Origin: Acidobacteriota bacterium
Lineage (GTDB): Bacteria > Acidobacteriota > Terriglobia > Terriglobales > Acidobacteriaceae
Assembly: GCA_013289685.1 (NCBI GenBank)
Contig: JABCZL010000010.1
Coordinates: 186,001-250,000 of the forward strand
Direction of reading: 5' to 3'
DNA: 64,000 nt
Shown here: positions 7,763 to 17,095 of the stretch, one piece after another
Layout of the letters: each line of letters starts with the position of its first letter
Numbering within the stretch: the stretch's first letter is position 1
The notes under the pieces: model-generated
Database searches by the model: none
Seen by the model: the letters and a program-made list of their open reading frames with translations, nothing else
What the model was told of the DNA's origin: nothing
Translations under genes and position numbers: made by a program

Positions 7763-10700
7763 ATGCTGACCGGTTCTGAGATCCGCCGCAAATTCCTGGA
7801 TTTCTTTGTGCAGAAGGGGCACAAGGAAGTGCACTCGTCGTCGCTCGTCCCGGCGAATGATCCGACGCTGCTGTTCACTAATGCGGGGATGAACCAGTTC
7901 AAAGACGTGTTTCTGGGGCTGGAGAAGCGCGATTATTCGCGGGCGACGACGTCGCAGAAGTGCGTACGTGCCGGGGGAAAGCACAACGATCTGGAGAATG
8001 TGGGGTTCACCAACCGGCATCACACGTTTTTTGAGATGCTGGGGAATTTTTCGTTTGGGGATTATTTCAAGAAAGATGCGATTGCTTACGCGTGGGAACT
8101 GATTACTTCGCCGGAGTGGTTTGGGATCCCCCAAGAAAAGTTATTCGTGACGATCTTCAAGGGTACTGATACAGCGTCGGAAGAGTTGGAAGCAGGCTTC
8201 GCCGTTCCGCGCGATGACGAGGCCGAACGCTTATGGATTGAAGCGGGCGTTCCAAAGGATCGCATCTTCGCCTTCGGCATGAAGGATAACTTCTGGCAGA
8301 TGGGCGATACCGGGCCGTGCGGACCGTGCAGCGAGATCCACTATGACATGGGACCGGCCGCGTCCGATCAGGGGCATACGGATTGTGCGTTCGCATGCGA
8401 TTGCGGGCGGTATGTGGAGATCTGGAACCTCGTATTCATGCAGTATGATCGGCAGCCTGGAGTCACAAGGCTGTTACCCAAGCCATCGATTGACACGGGG
8501 ATGGGGCTGGAGCGGGTGGCGTCGGTGCTGCAGGGAGTCATTTCAAATTACGAAACGGATTTATTTACGCCGCTGATTAAGCGAGCGGCTGAGTTGACAG
8601 GAACGTCATTGACGAAGGAACTGAGCAAGGAAGCGCACACGAAATCGGCGGCGTCTTTGCGCGTGATCGCGGATCACTCGCGGGCGGCAACGTTCTTGAT
8701 TTCTGATGGAGTGCTTCCGGCGAATGACGGGCGCGGGTATGTGCTTCGGAAGATCATTCGGCGGGCCATCACACATGGACGGCTGCTGGGACAAACTAAG
8801 CCGTTCTTGCATCAGATGGTGTTTGCAGTTCGCGATCTGATGCGTGATGCGTATCCGGAATTGAACGAGACTGCAGACCGGGTTTCCAAAGCAGTACAGG
8901 TGGAGGAAACTCGGTTCGCCCACACGATGGACGTGGGCCTCGAAAAGCTGGAAGAGCAGCTTTCGGAGCAATTAGGAAGCTTCCAGCAGCTGACCAACGA
9001 AAAATATGAAGCGCAGATAGAATCGGCACTGATCAGACTGCATGAGGCGGAGGAGGCGATTGATGACCTTGAGACCGCACCTCTCGATGTTAAGAAGGAG
9101 TTGGAAGGTTGGATCGAGGATATTCGGGCTAAGGCTGAGGCGTCTCTCGACCAAGCCTATGCGGATCATGCGGAGCTCAATCATCGGGCGTATAGCCTTG
9201 CGGAAGAAATTGGCTCGGGCATCGCCGAACTCAAGAAGATCGCGTCTCAGGCAGGCATCGATTCCCCTGGCGCCAAGTTCGCCACATATTTGGAGGATGT
9301 AGAGCGGGACCTGAAAATGGCGTCGCGTGCTTATCCCGGCGAGAAGGCATTCCGCCTTTACGACACGTTTGGTATGCCGCTCGATTTCATGCAGGACGCT
9401 GCGCGAGATAGGGGAATTGAGTTCGATCAAGCCGGCTTCGATCGAGCGATGCAGGAGCAGAAATCCCGTGCCCGTGCCTCGTGGAAGGGTGCGGCGAAGC
9501 AGACCGCCAATCCGGCTTACCAGCAATTGCCAAAATCGGAGTTCGAAGGCTACCGGCAGACTCGGTCGGATGGGTGTGAGGTGCTGGCCATCATTCGCAA
9601 TGGGCAGGGAGTGCGGGAGCTCAAGGGCGGCGAGGAGGGCGAGGTCATTCTCGATCACACGCCGTTTTATGCCGAGGCCGGCGGGCAGGTGGGGGATCGG
9701 GGATGGTTTTATTCCGACGATCACAACACCGTGGTCGCCGATGTGAAGGGATGCTATTACCCAATTCAGGGCGTTAGGGCGCATCAGGTGGTGGTGAAAG
9801 GTGCGAGTTCAAAAACCCCACCCTCTTTCGCACAGAACGCGAAAGAAGGGTGGGGCACCCTTCGCGTGGGGGATCGGGTGGATGCGGTGGTGGATGCGGA
9901 GCGGCGGATTGCGACCATGCGGAATCATACGGCTACGCATTTGCTGCATGCGGGGCTGCGGGAAATTTTGGGGAAGCATGTGAAGCAGGCGGGGTCGCTG
10001 GTGGCGCCGAATCATTTGCGGTTTGATTTTTCGCATTTCACGGGCGTGGAAGACGAGGAGTTGCAGGATATTGAAGACCTCATCAACAAGGAATTGCTGC
10101 GCAATACTAAAGTTGAGACTTTGACGGACGTGCCCATCGACGAGGCGATTAACAAGTATCACGCCATGGCTTTGTTCGGCGAGAAGTATGGCGACAAGGT
10201 GCGCGTGGTGAAGATCGGCGATTTTTCTACCGAGCTTTGCGGGGGGACGCATACTGCCGCGACCGGAGAGATTGGACTGATCAAGATTTTGAAGGAAGGG
10301 AGTGTTTCGTCGGGGGTGCGACGCGTGGAGGCTGTGACTGGCACCGGATCGCTGGCGCATTTCCGCGCCGATCATGAACTGGAGAAAGTGGTGTCCGGGT
10401 TCGCCGCGCCCACCCTTTCGCAAAAAGCGCGAAAGGATGGGCCACCCGGATCTGAGGATACTTCCTCTGAAACCTTCTCTCCGGCTGACGCGTTGAAGGC
10501 TGAGTTGGAAAAGAAAGACGCGGAGATCAAGCGGCTTACGCGGGAGCTTGATCAGGTGCGGATGAAGTCAGCATCTGCGTCGATCGGGACGGCGAACATT
10601 TCCGATAAGGTTAGGGAAGTGAAGGGTGTGAAAGTCTTGGCGCATCGCGTGGACAATCTGGAGCGGGCGCAGTTGCGGACGCTGGTCGATCAGTTGCGCG

Positions 10701-10948
10701 ACAAGATTGGGTCGGGTGTGGTGATTTTGGGCTCAGCGTCGAATGGGAACGTGGCGCTGATTGTGGGAGTCACGAAGGATTTGACTTCGCGGGTGCAGGC
10801 TGGCAAGGTGATTGGACCAGTGGCGCAGAAGGTTGGCGGCAGGGGCGGAGGGCGTCCGGACCTGGCCGAGGCCGGAGGCAAGGATGCTTCCGCGCTGGAT
10901 GCGGCTCTGGACAGGGCTTACGGCGTGGTGGAGGAGATCTTAGGTTGA
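7763..10948 (+). CDS. alaS: Alanyl-tRNA synthetase with internal insertions
   Basis: A 1061-residue enzyme charging tRNA-Ala. It has the class II catalytic domain at the N-terminus ([39 protein letters not shown]), the editing domain with HTATHLLH near residue 722 and CGGTH later, and a DHHA1/C-Ala domain ending in [15 protein letters not shown]. Bacterial AlaRS is normally about 870-900 residues. The excess is a roughly 110-residue coiled-coil-like insertion between LEKLEEQL and [14 protein letters not shown] (about residues 395-520). Two short low-complexity insertions near residues 683-700 and 882-896 coincide with DNA palindromes. All canonical motifs are intact, so the enzyme is probably functional. 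Confidence 0.95.
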   Translation: MLTGSEIRRKFLDFFVQKGHKEVHSSSLVPANDPTLLFTNAGMNQFKDVFLGLEKRDYSRATTSQKCVRAGGKHNDLENVGFTNRHHTFFEMLGNFSFGDYFKKDAIAYAWELITSPEWFGIPQEKLFVTIFKGTDTASEELEAGFAVPRDDEAERLWIEAGVPKDRIFAFGMKDNFWQMGDTGPCGPCSEIHYDMGPAASDQGHTDCAFACDCGRYVEIWNLVFMQYDRQPGVTRLLPKPSIDTGMGLERVASVLQGVISNYETDLFTPLIKRAAELTGTSLTKELSKEAHTKSAASLRVIADHSRAATFLISDGVLPANDGRGYVLRKIIRRAITHGRLLGQTKPFLHQMVFAVRDLMRDAYPELNETADRVSKAVQVEETRFAHTMDVGLEKLEEQLSEQLGSFQQLTNEKYEAQIESALIRLHEAEEAIDDLETAPLDVKKELEGWIEDIRAKAEASLDQAYADHAELNHRAYSLAEEIGSGIAELKKIASQAGIDSPGAKFATYLEDVERDLKMASRAYPGEKAFRLYDTFGMPLDFMQDAARDRGIEFDQAGFDRAMQEQKSRARASWKGAAKQTANPAYQQLPKSEFEGYRQTRSDGCEVLAIIRNGQGVRELKGGEEGEVILDHTPFYAEAGGQVGDRGWFYSDDHNTVVADVKGCYYPIQGVRAHQVVVKGASSKTPPSFAQNAKEGWGTLRVGDRVDAVVDAERRIATMRNHTATHLLHAGLREILGKHVKQAGSLVAPNHLRFDFSHFTGVEDEELQDIEDLINKELLRNTKVETLTDVPIDEAINKYHAMALFGEKYGDKVRVVKIGDFSTELCGGTHTAATGEIGLIKILKEGSVSSGVRRVEAVTGTGSLAHFRADHELEKVVSGFAAPTLSQKARKDGPPGSEDTSSETFSPADALKAELEKKDAEIKRLTRELDQVRMKSASASIGTANISDKVREVKGVKVLAHRVDNLERAQLRTLVDQLRDKIGSGVVILGSASNGNVALIVGVTKDLTSRVQAGKVIGPVAQKVGGRGGGRPDLAEAGGKDASALDAALDRAYGVVEEILG
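9816..9855 (+). repeat. Family A palindrome inside alaS, copy 1
   Basis: Inverted repeat: ccccaccctctttcgc at 9816-9831 pairs with gcgaaagaagggtgggg at 9839-9855 (one unpaired base), followed by caccc. It is translated in frame as the AlaRS residues around [16 protein letters not shown]. Confidence 0.85.
10408..10442 (+). repeat. Family A palindrome inside alaS, copy 2
   Basis: Inverted repeat gcccaccctttcgc (10408-10421) with gcgaaaggatgggc (10429-10442), 13 of 14 paired, followed by cacccgg. It is translated in frame within the linker before the DHHA1 domain ([15 protein letters not shown]). Confidence 0.85.
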
Positions 10949-11337
10949 ATACCGACGATACATCCAGCGGACTGCTCGACGAGCGGCTGCGCTTTGTGAA
11001 GCACAAGGGGCAGGCCATCCTGTTCATTGACTTCAGCCACTGCACCCCGAAAGAGATGCTGTTGCTGCTCGACATGGTTCGGACAACGATCGCCCGGCAT
11101 GCACCCGGGTCCGTGCTCACGTTGTCCGATTTTTCCGGCGCTCAAATCGACAAGCAAGTGGCCACGCGGGCGAAAGAAGTTCTCGTGCTGGATCGTCCTT
11201 ATGTGAAACGAGCCGCGTTTCTCGGTGCGGAGAACCTGCCGAAGGTTTTCTACGAGCATTTCAAGAGTTTCTCGCAGCGCGAATTGCCTATCTTCAAGAC
11301 GCGGGAAGAGGCGATGGACTGGCTGGTGGGGGAATAG
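10945..11337 (+). CDS. SpoIIAA/STAS-like protein
   Basis: A 130-residue protein resembling single-domain SpoIIAA-like (STAS/SEC14) proteins. The central strand-helix pattern is [12 protein letters not shown] and the tail is [14 protein letters not shown]. Such domains bind partner proteins or small ligands in signalling; no specific role can be assigned. The start is a TTG at 10945 that overlaps the alaS stop (TGA 10946-10948), which implies translational coupling to alaS. Its stop codon (11335-11337) leads straight into a long heptamer array. Confidence 0.65.
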   Translation: MNTDDTSSGLLDERLRFVKHKGQAILFIDFSHCTPKEMLLLLDMVRTTIARHAPGSVLTLSDFSGAQIDKQVATRAKEVLVLDRPYVKRAAFLGAENLPKVFYEHFKSFSQRELPIFKTREEAMDWLVGE

Positions 11338-11445
11338 CTTCTAGCTTCTAGCTTCTAGCTTCTAGCTTCTAGCTTCTAGCTTCTAGCTTCTAGCTTCTAG
11401 CTTCTAGCTTCTAGCTTCTAGCTTCTAGCTTCTAGCTTCTAGCTT
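11336..11445 (+). repeat. 15 perfect ctagctt heptamers
   Basis: Fifteen exact copies of ctagctt (11341-11445) preceded by a partial unit that begins inside the stop codon of the STAS-like gene. There are no spacers, so it is not a CRISPR. The array lies between two convergent genes. Confidence 0.98.
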
Positions 11446-11511
11446 CACTTTTTACTTCTGATTCGATTAGCCTGGATTCCACGTTCAACATTCTTTGCCG
11501 CTCCGCGGCTT

Positions 11512-11531
11512 GGCGGACAGGAGTGTCCGCC
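11512..11531 (+). repeat. Short palindrome ggcggaca/tgtccgcc
   Basis: A perfect 8-bp inverted repeat with a 4-base loop (ggag), 14 bp beyond the Rieske gene's stop on the minus strand. There is no T-run next to it. It may be a dispersed palindrome related to those at 33542-33583. Confidence 0.6.
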
Positions 11532-11545
11532 CCACATGGGCTTTC

Positions 11546-12661
11546 TTAACTCCTCCATTTCAAGGTGACTGGGCCTGGCATTGGGTGCTTCATTTCTGTG
11601 CCGGTGCGTTTGGCTTCCAGGTGGGCTGCTTTTAGTTGGAAGTACCATTTCGCGGGGCGGTCGGCGTCGTCGATCAGCATCAGGTGGGGATTGTGCTGCA
11701 GGCCCTCGGCTTGCAGTTCCATGGTGCGGCGGTCTTGCTCGACGAATTTCGCGAAAACGAATTTCAGAACATCGGGGACGAACGGCACCCAGCGGAATAG
11801 ATTCCAGGCAGCCACCACATCGATGCGGCAATGACTGCGGGTGATGGGCGTGACCGTGGTGAGGCTGGAGAACCAGTATTTTCCGGCGCGAATGGTTTCG
11901 GTGCGGAGATTGGGCAGAACGAAATCGATGGTGGTAGTGATGGAGTGGGCGTCGGCGTAGAGGCGCAAGAGTTTGTAGGGCGCGGAGTTCGAGCTCGGCG
12001 TGTGGGCGCTCATGCGAAAGCCGTTGGGGATGGGCTCGAAGTTTTTCTTCTTCTCGTGAATGCTGTGCTGGCTGCGCCACCACCACGCCTGGTGGACGAA
12101 GGGACCGTGTGCGGGATCCATGAGGCCGATGATGCCGTGATCGATACTGACGGGCATTTCGGCTTGCAGGTAGGCGAGGTTGTATTTGTTAGTGAATTTT
12201 TCGATTTGCGGGGCTTCGTCGGGAGGCTCGGCGGGCGGGGCGAAGCCTGCGCCGGGCGGCGGTGGATCGGGAATGTAGACCCAGATGAAACTGTCCTGCT
12301 CTTCGCAGGGATAGCTGCCGGCGTAGATGCGATCCACTTTTAAATTCTGATCGGCGGTGAGCGATGGGATTAACTGGCACTGGCCGTCGTGGACGTCGAA
12401 CTGCCAGCCGTGGTATCCGCATTCGAGGTTTTCTCCATCGAAGTGGCCACAGTGAAGGGGCATGCCGCGATGCGGGCAGGCATCGCGCAGGGCGAAGGGC
12501 TGGCCGAGGCGGTCGCGGCCGATGACCAGGGGAATCTCGAGCAGCGTGGCTTTATATAAATGGTGGCGGTGAACGCGATCGGCGGGCAGAGCGCGGTACC
12601 AGAAGCCGGTGAGCATAAGCGCGTCGGTCGCCTGGCGTTGCGGGAGGTCTAGGTCGGGCAT
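11546..12661 (-). CDS. Rieske non-heme iron oxygenase
   Basis: A 371-residue aromatic-ring-hydroxylating-type oxygenase. The N-terminal Rieske [2Fe-2S] domain has Cys62-x-His64 (ACPHRGM) and Cys81-x2-His84 (CGYHGW). The C-terminal catalytic domain shows D-x2-H-x4-H (MDPAHGPFVH, residues 182-190) for mononuclear iron. It resembles the PaO/Tic55/VanA-like group of monocomponent oxygenases that use an external reductase, and no reductase gene lies beside it. I chose ATG 12661 (MPDLDLPQRQ); the frame opens further upstream. It is divergent from an MFS gene 124 bp away, which may import its substrate. The substrate is unknown. Confidence 0.85.
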   Translation of the reverse strand: MPDLDLPQRQATDALMLTGFWYRALPADRVHRHHLYKATLLEIPLVIGRDRLGQPFALRDACPHRGMPLHCGHFDGENLECGYHGWQFDVHDGQCQLIPSLTADQNLKVDRIYAGSYPCEEQDSFIWVYIPDPPPPGAGFAPPAEPPDEAPQIEKFTNKYNLAYLQAEMPVSIDHGIIGLMDPAHGPFVHQAWWWRSQHSIHEKKKNFEPIPNGFRMSAHTPSSNSAPYKLLRLYADAHSITTTIDFVLPNLRTETIRAGKYWFSSLTTVTPITRSHCRIDVVAAWNLFRWVPFVPDVLKFVFAKFVEQDRRTMELQAEGLQHNPHLMLIDDADRPAKWYFQLKAAHLEAKRTGTEMKHPMPGPVTLKWRS

Positions 12662-12785
12662 GGGGAGAATTGATTTTTCATTGTTGATTGAAACCCATAT
12701 GCTAGCATCCGCTGGACTTTGCGGCGGGGAGAAAAACTTAACCACAGAGGGGCACAGAGGAACCGCAGGCGGTCAGACGCGCGCC

Positions 12786-14015
12786 ATGGAATTCATTGGG
12801 CATTTTCGGAGACTGACACCGGTCCAGCGGAATACGTTCATTGCTTGCTTTCTGGGATGGTCGTTGGACGCGTTTGATTTTTTCATTCTGACTTTCTGCA
12901 TCAGCGCGCTGGCCACGCAATTTCAGGCCAAGGTTTCCGCGGTGACAGAGGCGGTTTTCATCACGCTCGCTTTTCGTCCAGTGGGAGCATTTCTGTTTGG
13001 GCTGATGGCGGACCGGTTCGGGCGGCGTCCTGCGCTGATGGTCGACATCATCGCGTACTCGGTGTTTGAACTGGCGTCGGCATTCGCGCCGTCATTGAAG
13101 GTGTTCATGGTGACGCGCGCATTGTTCGGAATTGCCATGGGCGGCGAGTGGGGTGTGGGCGCGGCGTTGGCGTTTGAAACGCTGCCCGCCGAGGGACGCG
13201 GATTCTTCTCTGGATTATTGCAGGAAGGGTACGCCGTGGGATACCTGATGGCGGCTCTGGTTTACGGGACGGCATTCTCATACGTGGGGTGGCGCGGCAT
13301 GTTCGTGATCGGAGCGCTGCCCGCGTTTCTGGTGATCTACATTCGCACGAAAGTGGATGAGTCCCCAGCGTGGACGCAAGGACGCGTATCGAGAAAGGAA
13401 GAGACCAGGGTGGGCAAGGGCATCGTGACGTATCTGGGCACGTTTGCTTTCCTGGTTGTGCTGATGTTCGCGTTCAATTCGTTCAGCCATGGGAGCCAGG
13501 ACCTATATCCAACATTCCTGCAGAAGGACCACAAATTTGCGCCGCAAACCGTGGGGTTGATTGCCATCGTTGCCAACATTGGCGCGCTGCTGGGAGGCGT
13601 TGTCTTCGGAACATGGTCGGAAAAGGTCGGCCGTCGAAAGGCGATCGTGATCGCCGCGCTGCTTTCGATTCCCCTGATACCGCTGTGGGCCTATTCGCGA
13701 ACTGTGCCCATGCTGGCGCTGGGCGGCTTTCTGATGCAGTTCATGGTGCAGGGCGCGTGGGGAGTGATTCCGGCGCACCTGAATGAGCTGTCGCCGCCGG
13801 CAGTGCGGGGAACGTTTCCGGGTTTCGCCTACCAACTGGGAAACTTCCTCTCTTCGTGGAACGGAGTGAAACAAGCAAGATTCGCCGAACAGCGCTATGG
13901 CGGAGTATTCGCCCCGGTGCTGGCATGGACGGTGCTTCTGGTGGCCGGTCTGGTAGCGCTGGTCACGTGGAGTGGCAAGGAGCAGCGCGGGGCGGACCTG
14001 TCGAGCACGCGTTAG
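12786..14015 (+). CDS. MFS carboxylate transporter (SHS-like)
   Basis: A 409-residue major facilitator with 12 predicted helices. The start MEFIGHFRRLT is followed by FLGWSLDAFDFFIL, a pattern of the sialate:H+/lactate (SHS, Jen1-like) group. The MFS loop signature GLMADRFGRRPA follows helix 2, and the second-half copy is FGTWSEKVGRRKA. It probably moves a small organic acid with protons across the inner membrane. The frame stays open to 12609, but that extension overlaps the divergent Rieske gene, so ATG 12786 is preferred. A dispersed cacagagg repeat lies just upstream (12739-12763). Confidence 0.8.
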   Translation: MEFIGHFRRLTPVQRNTFIACFLGWSLDAFDFFILTFCISALATQFQAKVSAVTEAVFITLAFRPVGAFLFGLMADRFGRRPALMVDIIAYSVFELASAFAPSLKVFMVTRALFGIAMGGEWGVGAALAFETLPAEGRGFFSGLLQEGYAVGYLMAALVYGTAFSYVGWRGMFVIGALPAFLVIYIRTKVDESPAWTQGRVSRKEETRVGKGIVTYLGTFAFLVVLMFAFNSFSHGSQDLYPTFLQKDHKFAPQTVGLIAIVANIGALLGGVVFGTWSEKVGRRKAIVIAALLSIPLIPLWAYSRTVPMLALGGFLMQFMVQGAWGVIPAHLNELSPPAVRGTFPGFAYQLGNFLSSWNGVKQARFAEQRYGGVFAPVLAWTVLLVAGLVALVTWSGKEQRGADLSSTR

Positions 14016-14073
14016 TCGAGCGGAGCGAATCGATATTCTACGGGGTGTGCAAGTTTTGGCACACTGGCGGGCG

Positions 14074-14090
14074 TGGCACGAAGGAAGCAT
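14074..14090 (+). promoter_or_regulatory. Candidate sigma-54 promoter upstream of hfq
   Basis: The sequence tggcacgaaggaagcat carries a perfect -24 box (TGGCACG) and GC exactly 10 bases after the GG, as the GG-N10-GC core requires. The -12 box is AAGCA rather than TTGCW. It lies 115 bp before the hfq start. RpoN is encoded at 37252, but no enhancer-binding protein gene is seen here. Confidence 0.35.
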
Positions 14091-14204
14091 TGTCACGAGA
14101 AGTTTCCTGTGTTACGGTAGGTAAAATTTCACGCCTTCGTTTCATTCTCAGGGTCCGTGCGTGTGGTGGTTTACGCGAATGCGTGTATCCGAGGTAGCGC
14201 CACA

Positions 14205-14663
14205 ATGAAAGAAACCATGGATGCCCTACCGGCCGAAATCTCCGAGAAGGAAAACTTCGCCAACCGTAAGCTGATTCGGCCGACGCTGCCGCGCGCGGAG
14301 AATTACAATAACCACAGTTCGGCTCCGATGCCGCAGGAACGACGCGAACGGCCGGAGCGGCATGACCGCGGAGAACGCATGGACCGAGGAGAGCGCGGAG
14401 AGCGGGCGATGGGTGGGGGCGGCGGGGGCAAGAAGTCCGCGCCTCCGGAGCAGACCAACGCCGAGAATTTTTATTATCAAAAGCAGATGCAGTCGCGCAC
14501 ATCGATGGTGATCGTTCTGCGCGATGGCGAGGAAGTGCGCGGCATCATCGAATGGTACGACCGGAATTGCATCAAGGTGAACCGGGAGAACGGCGAGCCG
14601 AATCTGATGATCTACAAGCCGGCGATTAAGTACATGTTCAAAGAAGGGGAGAACCAGCGGTAA
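14205..14663 (+). CDS. hfq: Hfq-like RNA chaperone with charged N-terminal extension
   Basis: A 152-residue protein whose last 65 residues form an Sm/Hfq domain. A helix ([10 protein letters not shown]) is followed by the Sm1 strands [19 protein letters not shown] and the Sm2 signature IYKPAIKYM, comparable to Hfq's YKHAIS. The first ~85 residues are predicted disordered and rich in Arg, Glu and Gly ([20 protein letters not shown], then [10 protein letters not shown]), which ordinary Hfq (70-100 residues) lacks. Hfq hexamers pair small RNAs with mRNAs. ATG 14205 is chosen; ATG 14217 is an alternative. It lies before a GH127 gene, separated by a palindrome. Confidence 0.75.
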   Translation: MKETMDALPAEISEKENFANRKLIRPTLPRAENYNNHSSAPMPQERRERPERHDRGERMDRGERGERAMGGGGGGKKSAPPEQTNAENFYYQKQMQSRTSMVIVLRDGEEVRGIIEWYDRNCIKVNRENGEPNLMIYKPAIKYMFKEGENQR

Positions 14664-14681
14664 ATCCTCCTGGTCGCACTT

Positions 14682-14716
14682 CCCCACTTCTCGCGCAAAG
14701 AGCGCGAGAAATGGGG
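14682..14716 (+). repeat. Family A palindrome, intergenic copy
   Basis: Inverted repeat ccccacttctcgcgc (14682-14696) with gcgcgagaaatgggg (14702-14716), 14 of 15 paired, followed by cacccg as in the two alaS copies. It begins 18 bp after the hfq stop and could stabilise the mRNA end. Confidence 0.85.
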
Positions 14717-14761
14717 CACCCGAATCGGTTTCTCTCCAGAAGAATCATCCCGAGGCAGAAA

Positions 14762-16597
14762 ATGTCTCCCTCGCACTCAGTCTCCCGCAGAAAATTCCTG
14801 CAGTCGGCCGCGCTGGCGTCGGCCGCTGGCGTGGTTCCTCGGTTACGCGGTTCTTCACTCAGCCGTTTGTTTGGATCTGATTCCGTCCCTTCTGGTCCGC
14901 TTGCCGAGTTCGGGTACGGGGATGTCACGCTGCATAGCGCGCTGCACGAGCAACAACTGCAGCAGACGCATGCCTTGCTGATGGAGTTGAACGAAGACAG
15001 TCTGCTCAAACCGTTTCGGCAGATGGTTGGGCAGCCGGCGCCGGGCGCGGACTTGGGCGGGTGGTATCAGTACGACGCGCACAACGAGGATCATCTTTTT
15101 GAAACCGGCTTTGCCCCGGGATGCACGTTCGGTCAGTGGGTCTCAGCGCTGGCGCGGTCTTATGCTATCGACCGATCGCCGGAGACGCGGGAGAAGGTGC
15201 TGCGGCTGAACCGGTTGTACGCCAAGACGATTGGCGGCGACTTTTACGAGAACACCCGCTTCCCCGCTTATACCTACGACAAGCTGGTTTGCGGATTGAT
15301 CGACTCGCATCAGTACGTGGGTGATCCCGACGCGTTCGCGATTCTGGCGGAGACGACCAAGACGGCGTTGCCGCACTTGCCGCCGAAGGCCGTGGAGCAC
15401 AACCAACGCTGGCGCTCGAATCCAGATGTTTCGTATACCTGGGACGAGTCGTACACGATTTCTGAGAATCTGTTTTTGGCTTACCAGCGGGGCGCGGGAG
15501 AGCAGTATCGCGCTCTCGGTGCTCAGTATCTTGACGACGCGTACTACGATCCGCTGGCGGAGGGGCGCAGTAATCTGGAAGGACGGCACGCTTACAGCCA
15601 CGTGAATTCGTTGTCGTCGGCGATGCAGGCGTACTTGACGCTGGGCAGCGAGAGGCATCTGCGGGCGGCGAAGAACGGATTTGACTTCGTGGCGGCGCAA
15701 AGTTTCGCCACCGGCGGATGGGGAGCAGATGAGACGCTGCGCGCCCCCGGCAGTCCGGAAGTTTATAAGAGTCTGACCGGAAGCCACGCCAGTTTTGAGA
15801 CTCCGTGCGGTTCGTACGCGCACTTCAAGCTGACCCGCTACCTACTGCGGGTGACCCGCGATTCGCGCTATGGAGACAGCATGGAGCGGGTGATGTACAA
15901 CACGGTGTTGGGATCGTTGCCGCTCGAGGCGGATGGGCGAACTTATTACTATTCGGACTACAACTTCAAAGGGCGGAAGGTTTATCACAAGGAACGGTGG
16001 GCGTGCTGCTCGGGAACGCTGCCGCAGGTGGCTGCGGATTATCGGATCAATACTTATTTCCGGGATGCGCGCGGGGTGTATGTGAATCTGTACATCCCTT
16101 CGACGCTTAAGTGGGCGCAGGGCGGGGCGCAGATTGAGCTGACGCAGAAGAGCGAGTATCCGTATGATTCGCAGGTGCAGTTTGAGGTAAAGGCGTCGCG
16201 GGCGGCAGAGTTTGCGGTGAATTTGCGGATTCCGTCGTGGGCCGAGGGAGCGTCGGTTTCGGTGAATGGGAAACTTCGGGCGGTTCAGGCTGGGACGTTC
16301 GTGACTGTGTGGCGGGAATGGAAAGATGGAGACAGGATTGAGGTGGAGCTCCCGTTGAAGGCGCGGCTGGAGGCGGTGGATGCGCAGCATGCGGATACGG
16401 TCGCGCTGCTGGTGGGGCCGGTGGTGCTGTTTGGGGTTGCAGATTCACAGCCAGCCGTGATGCGGGAAAAATTATTAGCGGCGAAGAGAACCGGGGCGCA
16501 GAGTTGGCAGGTTGAGACGGCGGGCGGGATGATGACGATGCTGCCTTTTACGGGGATTGCGGAGGAGCAGTATTCCACATACTTGCGGGTGACGTAG
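14762..16597 (+). CDS. Tat-exported GH127-type glycoside hydrolase (DUF1680)
   Basis: A 611-residue protein with a twin-arginine signal (SRRKFLQSAALASAAG) and an (alpha/alpha)6-barrel of the beta-L-arabinofuranosidase GH127/DUF1680 type. In characterised GH127 enzymes a zinc is held by Glu-x-Cys and Cys-Cys. Here the double cysteine is Cys415-Cys416 (WACCSGT), while the first pair reads E-T-P-C (Glu346, Cys349), one residue longer than usual. It is probably a periplasmic enzyme releasing sugar from plant or microbial polysaccharide. The specificity is uncertain. ATG 14762 is chosen because it puts the Tat motif near the N-terminus. Confidence 0.75.
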   Translation: MSPSHSVSRRKFLQSAALASAAGVVPRLRGSSLSRLFGSDSVPSGPLAEFGYGDVTLHSALHEQQLQQTHALLMELNEDSLLKPFRQMVGQPAPGADLGGWYQYDAHNEDHLFETGFAPGCTFGQWVSALARSYAIDRSPETREKVLRLNRLYAKTIGGDFYENTRFPAYTYDKLVCGLIDSHQYVGDPDAFAILAETTKTALPHLPPKAVEHNQRWRSNPDVSYTWDESYTISENLFLAYQRGAGEQYRALGAQYLDDAYYDPLAEGRSNLEGRHAYSHVNSLSSAMQAYLTLGSERHLRAAKNGFDFVAAQSFATGGWGADETLRAPGSPEVYKSLTGSHASFETPCGSYAHFKLTRYLLRVTRDSRYGDSMERVMYNTVLGSLPLEADGRTYYYSDYNFKGRKVYHKERWACCSGTLPQVAADYRINTYFRDARGVYVNLYIPSTLKWAQGGAQIELTQKSEYPYDSQVQFEVKASRAAEFAVNLRIPSWAEGASVSVNGKLRAVQAGTFVTVWREWKDGDRIEVELPLKARLEAVDAQHADTVALLVGPVVLFGVADSQPAVMREKLLAAKRTGAQSWQVETAGGMMTMLPFTGIAEEQYSTYLRVT

Positions 16598-16609
16598 GTG
16601 GCCCGCTGC

Positions 16610-16969
16610 CTATGAATGCAGCTTCCACGGGGGGATCAGCGAGTCGTAACGGAGCAAACTGCTCAACATGATGTGGAGGACGATGTAGACGGCCCAGATC
16701 GTCGGGTAAGCCAAAAGCATCTTGCGCGGTTCGCGCAAAACGTACCGGAGCAGCAGAATATCGACCGGGATTGGGGCGGCGACTACCGCCCAGGCCGGTG
16801 CACCCACACTCGCCACGCTATACCCGAGCAGGCAAACGAAGCATCCGATCGCCAGCGAGGAGAAGACGTGCGCCTTGCGGTCGACGATATAGAAACCAAT
16901 GCCTCACGACAACGCGGTAAAGAAGATTGCGATGTCGAGCAGGATTGGCGGGGGCAGGCTATTGAACAC
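16610..16969 (-). pseudogene. Broken small membrane-protein gene (in-frame TGA)
   Basis: Read from a GTG at 16969 with a good Shine-Dalgarno (aaagaggaag), the frame encodes FNSLPPPILLDIAIFFTALS, meets a TGA at 16906-16904, then continues without break to 16610. The second part starts GIGFYIVDRKAHVFSSLAIG and includes REPRKMLLAYPTIWAVYIV. Both halves are hydrophobic and read as one four-helix protein of about 119 residues. A Trp codon (TGG to TGA) would restore it. The part from an internal GTG at 16816 could still be expressed. Function unknown. A sequencing error cannot be excluded. Confidence 0.6.
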
Positions 16970-17025
16970 TTCTTCCTCTTTTAGAGATGCTTCGGCGTGA
17001 GGACAATAACTTTGATCGGGCTCGG

Positions 17026-17095
17026 CCCAGCGGCTAAAGCCTAGTTATTTTCCGAATGTCTAATCGCGGCGCTGAAGGGCCGCTCTTCCACGAAA
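17026..17095 (+). repeat. Palindromic element interrupting dcd (family B-like)
   Basis: The tract contains ggcccagcggctaaagcc and, 30 bases on, gcggcgctgaagggccgc. The ggctaaagcc motif also occurs in the element inside priA (24287-24346). It covers exactly the part of the dcd fragment that no longer resembles Dcd. Confidence 0.5.

Noticed and set aside
11336..11445. CRISPR array
   Set aside because: The heptamers are contiguous with no spacers, and no cas gene is present.
16616..16984. 122-codon plus-strand protein
   Set aside because: It is antisense to the broken membrane-protein gene, whose hydrophobic pattern and start site are far more protein-like.
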